Source: Methylovulum psychrotolerans
GTDB lineage: Bacteria; Pseudomonadota; Gammaproteobacteria; Methylococcales; Methylomonadaceae
Direction of reading: 5' to 3'
Assembly: GCF_002923755.1 (NCBI RefSeq)
Contig: NZ_PGFZ01000008.1
Coordinates: 146,674-210,673 of the forward strand
DNA: 64,000 nt
The translations under genes and the position numbers were made by a program. The stretch's first letter is position 1; each line of letters begins with the position of its first letter. The notes under the pieces are model-generated. The model did not search any database and had not been told where the DNA came from. It saw nothing but the letters and a program-made list of their open reading frames with translations. Positions 63,488 to 64,000 of the stretch are shown here, one piece after another.

Positions 63488-64000
63488 TTACCGCAACCGG
63501 ACATTATCGGCAATTAGGCGGATGGTTTCGGGCGGCACTTCCCCCATCACCGTGATCTGGTAATTGCCTTGGGCATGGCTGAAAAAGTTGATGGCATCAA
63601 TCGTTTGTACCCCTTCGGTACTGTTATTGACAGGCGGAGGGGTATTATTCCTGGGTTCCATATAAATGGATACCGAGGCTAGACCATCGCTCAGCAAAAC
63701 ATGGTCGACCGGCTGCTCGGCGACATGGATGGGCTGGCGGGAAAAAAACACTTCCGTGAAGCCCTTAGGCAGGCTGCTGAACGTAAAGGCTGCCTGTTGC
63801 GGGGCGGTGGCGTTGGTTGCGGCTGGCGGGGTGTTGGTGGCTGGCGGCATGGCAATAAAAGGCAAATTGTCTTTGACTTGCAACTCGGTGAACAGCCGCT
63901 CTTCGACGATTTCGCCGCTCAGGCCATATACCTCCACCTTAAGCGGTAAGGCCCATTGCTGACTTAACCAGATTTTCCGGCCATATCTAAGGCCGTCTTT
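63488..64000 (-). CDS. mucB: MucB/RseB, sigma-E regulatory protein, C-terminal part (runs off the right edge)
   Basis: The minus-strand frame is open from base 64000 to the stop at 63488, giving the last ~170 residues. It starts within KDGLRYGRKIWLSQQWALPL, then FSSLPKGFTEVFF, VDHVLLSDGLASVSIYME and ends ITVMGEVPPETIRLIADNVR. These are blocks of the RseB/MucB C-terminal domain, which binds the anti-sigma factor MucA/RseA in the periplasm. An internal low-complexity Pro/Ala/Thr stretch is specific to this protein. Its position before mucD supports an algU-muc operon reaching past the window. Confidence 0.92.
   Translation of the reverse strand, partial: KDGLRYGRKIWLSQQWALPLKVEVYGLSGEIVEERLFTELQVKDNLPFIAMPPATNTPPAATNATAPQQAAFTFSSLPKGFTEVFFSRQPIHVAEQPVDHVLLSDGLASVSIYMEPRNNTPPPVNNSTEGVQTIDAINFFSHAQGNYQITVMGEVPPETIRLIADNVRLR

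Overview
The window looks like chromosome of a gammaproteobacterium, most probably a methanotroph of the order Methylococcales. This rests on a GC content judged by eye at about 50-55 %, the smc-zipA pair, the mucB-mucD end of an algU-muc locus, a hydrazine-synthase-alpha-like cytochrome and an NHLP/NHLM natural-product cluster. The genus is not resolved, and no rRNA or tRNA gene was seen.

Layout. 1-2.95 kb is a mosaic of insertion sequences: an IS1595-type transposase running off the left edge, an IS982-type fragment, an M23 peptidase fragment and an IS630-type element. 3.3-13.6 kb holds a multi-span membrane protein, smc-zipA, a small ankyrin protein, an ammonium transporter with a sigma-54 promoter, a duplicated-domain protein and a repeat-rich lipoprotein. 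13.6-18.1 kb is a surface-polymer-like cluster (ATP-grasp/low-molecular-weight phosphatase fusion, sulfotransferase, two tandem glycosyltransferases). 18.4-20.3 kb is ybiB-cyoE. 20.4-23.2 kb is a scarred region with a nadE relic, an internally deleted IS5-type element with intact ends, palindromic repeats and two orphan genes. Then come nadE, a secreted protein, the HzsA-like cytochrome and a sparse stretch to 30.8 kb.

The centrepiece, 30.9-50.6 kb, is a ribosomal peptide (TOMM/NHLP) system. On the minus strand, in transcription order, lie an ECF sigma factor, its zinc anti-sigma factor, a fused E1-like/YcaO cyclodehydratase, a SagB-type dehydrogenase, ten tandem precursor genes, an unknown protein and a membrane fatty-acid desaturase. 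Divergently, on the plus strand, lie a TolC-like outer-membrane channel, a HlyD-type adaptor, an ABC transporter with a C39 double-glycine peptidase and a second NHLM ABC transporter. The ten precursors share an almost invariant leader of about 80 residues ending in a double glycine, followed by different Cys/Ser/Thr-rich cores of only 7-10 residues. The expected route is cyclodehydration of core Cys/Ser/Thr, oxidation to azoles, leader removal by C39 and export through ABC-HlyD-TolC.

Three features set this cluster apart. The anti-sigma factor has no membrane segment and instead ends in a Nif11-like precursor domain with its own double glycine. The desaturase begins with the first ~19 codons and initiation region of a precursor gene. 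Several precursor spacers carry a GC-rich hairpin in which a T-A pair is replaced by C-G between copies.

50.8-64 kb is mostly housekeeping: ilvD, a DUF2971 protein, an SmbP-like metal-binding protein, msrPQ with a perfect 22-bp palindrome upstream, ppk1-def, a methyltransferase with a PLP-dependent desulfhydrase/deaminase, and mucB-mucD at the right edge.
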